From NCBI RefSeq assembly GCF_007096885.1, contig NZ_VJNO01000007.1:62001-126000 (forward strand): a stretch of DNA of 64,000 bases, written 5' to 3'. Each line of letters begins with the position of its first letter. Position 1 is the stretch's first letter. Origin of the DNA: Streptomyces sp. 130. Lineage in GTDB: Bacteria > Actinomycetota > Actinomycetes > Streptomycetales > Streptomycetaceae. The translations under genes were made by a program, and so were the position numbers. This document shows, piece after piece, positions 62,376-64,000 of this stretch. The notes beneath the pieces were generated by a model. It saw only the letters and a list, made by a program, of their open reading frames with translations. It made no database searches and was not told the DNA's origin.

Positions 62376-63207
62376 GGGCCTCCACCACCGCCTCCAGCCG
62401 GGTGTGCGCCCCCAGCCGCCGCATCGCGGACCGCAGATAGCCCTTCACCGTCTCCGGGCGCAGCCCCAGCCGGTCCGCCGCCACCGCGTTCGTGGCGCCC
62501 GCCGCCACGCACGCCAGCACATCGATCTCGCGCGGAGCGAGCCGGACCTCCGGCGCCCCGGGCTCCCGGGCGCCCGTGGCCGAGGCCAGCCGCCCGCACA
62601 CCGCGAGCAGCTCGTCCCGCAGCGCCGGGTCGAGCACCTTCGGCATCAGGGCGCGCAGCTCGCGGTGCGCCTCCCGGACGTCCTCCCAGGCCGCCGCCCC
62701 AGCCGCCTCCGCCGCCCCGGGAGCGTCCGGCTCCGGGCGGCTCGCCGCCAGCAGCCGCCGCACCTCGTCCCGGACCACCAGCGCCTGCTCCACGTCACGT
62801 GCGGCGGCCACCGCCGCGTCGAACGTGCGGTCCCCCAGCGTGAGCGGCTCGCGCAGCGCCCCGTACAGCACCCCTCGCACCTCGCGCCGCACCACGACGG
62901 GGACGGCGACCACCGAGCGCAGCCCCTCGGCCGCGACGGCCGTGTCGTACTCGTGGCTGATGCGGCGCGATGAGTGGTAGTCGGTCACCGCGCACGGCCT
63001 CGACAGGGCCATGGACTTGCCGCCCAGGCCGCTGCCCGACGAGATCACCAGACCTCGCAGCGCCGCCGTCCGCGCCCCGTTCACCTCGGCGATCCTGGTG
63101 TGCCGGCTGTCCGAGAGCAGCCCGCCGAAGGCCACCGGCAGCCCGCTCGTCCGGCGCAGCCGCAGCAGCGCCGCTTGCATCTCGACCGCCTCGACGGATT
63201 CCGGCAC
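62353..63207 (-). CDS. GAF-LuxR transcriptional regulator
   Basis: 284 residues. A GAF-like sensor domain (about 10-170; GLVISSGSGLGGKSMALSRPCAVTDY; GLRSVVAVPVVVRREVRGVLYGA) and a C-terminal LuxR HTH (about 220-280; LAPREIDVLACVAAGATNAVAADRLGLRPETVKGYLRSAMRRLG, given as motifs). Divergent from an acyl-CoA synthetase, as in many Streptomyces pairs, so it probably controls that gene. GTG at 63207 is preferred to a longer Gly-rich start. Confidence 0.85.
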   Translation of the reverse strand: MPESVEAVEMQAALLRLRRTSGLPVAFGGLLSDSRHTRIAEVNGARTAALRGLVISSGSGLGGKSMALSRPCAVTDYHSSRRISHEYDTAVAAEGLRSVVAVPVVVRREVRGVLYGALREPLTLGDRTFDAAVAAARDVEQALVVRDEVRRLLAASRPEPDAPGAAEAAGAAAWEDVREAHRELRALMPKVLDPALRDELLAVCGRLASATGAREPGAPEVRLAPREIDVLACVAAGATNAVAADRLGLRPETVKGYLRSAMRRLGAHTRLEAVVEARRAGLLP

Positions 63208-63341
63208 CCTGCCGCCTCTCTGTCCGGCCCCGATGGAATGGCGGCCTCCGACACCCCCGTCCGGGGGTGGTGAGACCTGGGTCACTGTTTACATCATGTG
63301 AGGAGCCGAAGAACCGGCCGGGTCGGTAAAGAGGAGGGCAC

Positions 63342-64000
63342 ATGCCGGAAACGAGTGCGACGGAGACGTTCCGGGCGGCCCGGGACTTCCTGCTCCGGCA
63401 CCGCGAGGACTACACCGCCGCCTACGAGGGCTTCCGCTGGCCCCGCAGCGACCACTTCAACTGGGCGCTCGACTGGTTCGACGTCATCGCCCGGGACAAC
63501 GACCGCACGGCCCTGCACATCGTGGAGGAGGACGGCACCCGCACCGAGGTGTCGTTCGCCGAGATGTCCGCCCGCTCCGACCGGGCCGCGAACTGGCTGC
63601 GCGCCCAGGGGGTGCGGGAGGGCGACCGCGTCCTGGTCATGCTCGGCAACCAGGCCGAGCTGTGGGAGACCGCGCTCGCCGCGATGAAGCTGCGCGCCGT
63701 GGTCATCCCGGCGACCCCGCTGCTCGGCCCCGCCGACCTGCGCGACCGGGTCGAGCGCGGCCGGGTCCGGCACGTCCTGGTCCGCGACACCGACACCGCG
63801 AAGTTCGACGAGGTGCCCGGCCGCTACACCCGTATCTGCGTGGGCGCCCCGGCCGAGGGCTGGCTCGACTACGCGGACGCCGCCGGGGCCCCGCGCGTCT
63901 TCACGCCGGACCGCGAGACCGACGCGGACGAACCGCTGATGCTCTACTTCACCTCCGGCACGACCGCCAGCCCCAAGCTGGTCGAGCACACCCATGTCTC
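63342..64000 (+). CDS. AMP-forming acyl-CoA synthetase, C-terminus outside window
   Basis: About 219 residues are visible; the gene runs off the right edge. ANL-family enzyme: activates a carboxylic acid to its CoA thioester via an acyl-AMP. Starts MPETSATETFRAARDFLLRH; HFNWALDWFD; the P-loop (A3) YFTSGTTASPKLVEHTH is at the end. It resembles medium-chain/acetyl-CoA-synthetase-like AcsM-type proteins. GAGGAGGG before the ATG at 63342. Divergent from the GAF-LuxR regulator. Confidence 0.9.
   Translation, partial: MPETSATETFRAARDFLLRHREDYTAAYEGFRWPRSDHFNWALDWFDVIARDNDRTALHIVEEDGTRTEVSFAEMSARSDRAANWLRAQGVREGDRVLVMLGNQAELWETALAAMKLRAVVIPATPLLGPADLRDRVERGRVRHVLVRDTDTAKFDEVPGRYTRICVGAPAEGWLDYADAAGAPRVFTPDRETDADEPLMLYFTSGTTASPKLVEHTHV

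Overview
The window is high-GC (roughly 70-75%), gene-dense DNA with GTG/TTG starts, ATGA start/stop overlaps and rodlin, chaplin, PucR, DUF5709 and TerD genes. This is a Streptomyces chromosome segment. No tRNA, rRNA, insertion sequence, prophage or CRISPR array was seen.

Layout. (1) 1-15969 is a sialic-acid island: nanE (cut by the left edge), nanK and nanA1 in a coupled operon divergent from a GntR regulator; an inserted TetR plus ABC exporter pair; a secreted sialidase with an acetylesterase; a second GntR; and a peptide-type ABC importer (one subunit is a permease-ATPase fusion) ending in a second lyase, nanA2. Each GntR regulator has its own type of palindromic operator. (2) 16057-20030 is a surface-layer locus: a long chaplin with a His/Pro-rich stalk, three rodlins, a short chaplin and an uncharacterised small secreted protein with a chaplin-like signal peptide. 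All three rodlins share a BldN-type promoter (about xxxAAC-N16-xGTTGA). (3) 20135-35864 is mostly housekeeping and signalling: DUF5949, rsgA, an Ada-AlkA fusion with a damaged glycosylase end, DUF456, a TrmB/LuxR regulator, a degenerate PP2C, poxB, TetR, a Ser/Thr kinase, an anti-sigma-type ATPase, a DUF2637 protein, an iron-boxed FhuF-like reductase, GntR and a TPR protein.

(4) 36029-44794 is purine catabolism: a PucR regulator divergent from a three-subunit xanthine dehydrogenase, an NCS2 purine permease and the XdhC maturation factor. (5) 44902-64000 is mixed: a large secreted subtilase, an SDR behind a perfect AT-rich operator, a nucleotidyltransferase, a DHFR-like reductase, a cell-wall amidase, an orphan ACP-ketosynthase-hydrolase cassette, a secreted nuclease, SnoaL, DUF5709, DUF6296, TerD, an EamA transporter, an AlkZ-type glycosylase, a GAF-LuxR regulator and the start of an AMP-forming acyl-CoA synthetase cut by the right edge.

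The best leads for new biology are the small secreted protein at 18411-18701 with its rodlin/chaplin neighbours, the ACP-KS-hydrolase cassette, and the doubly regulated sialic-acid island with two lyases.
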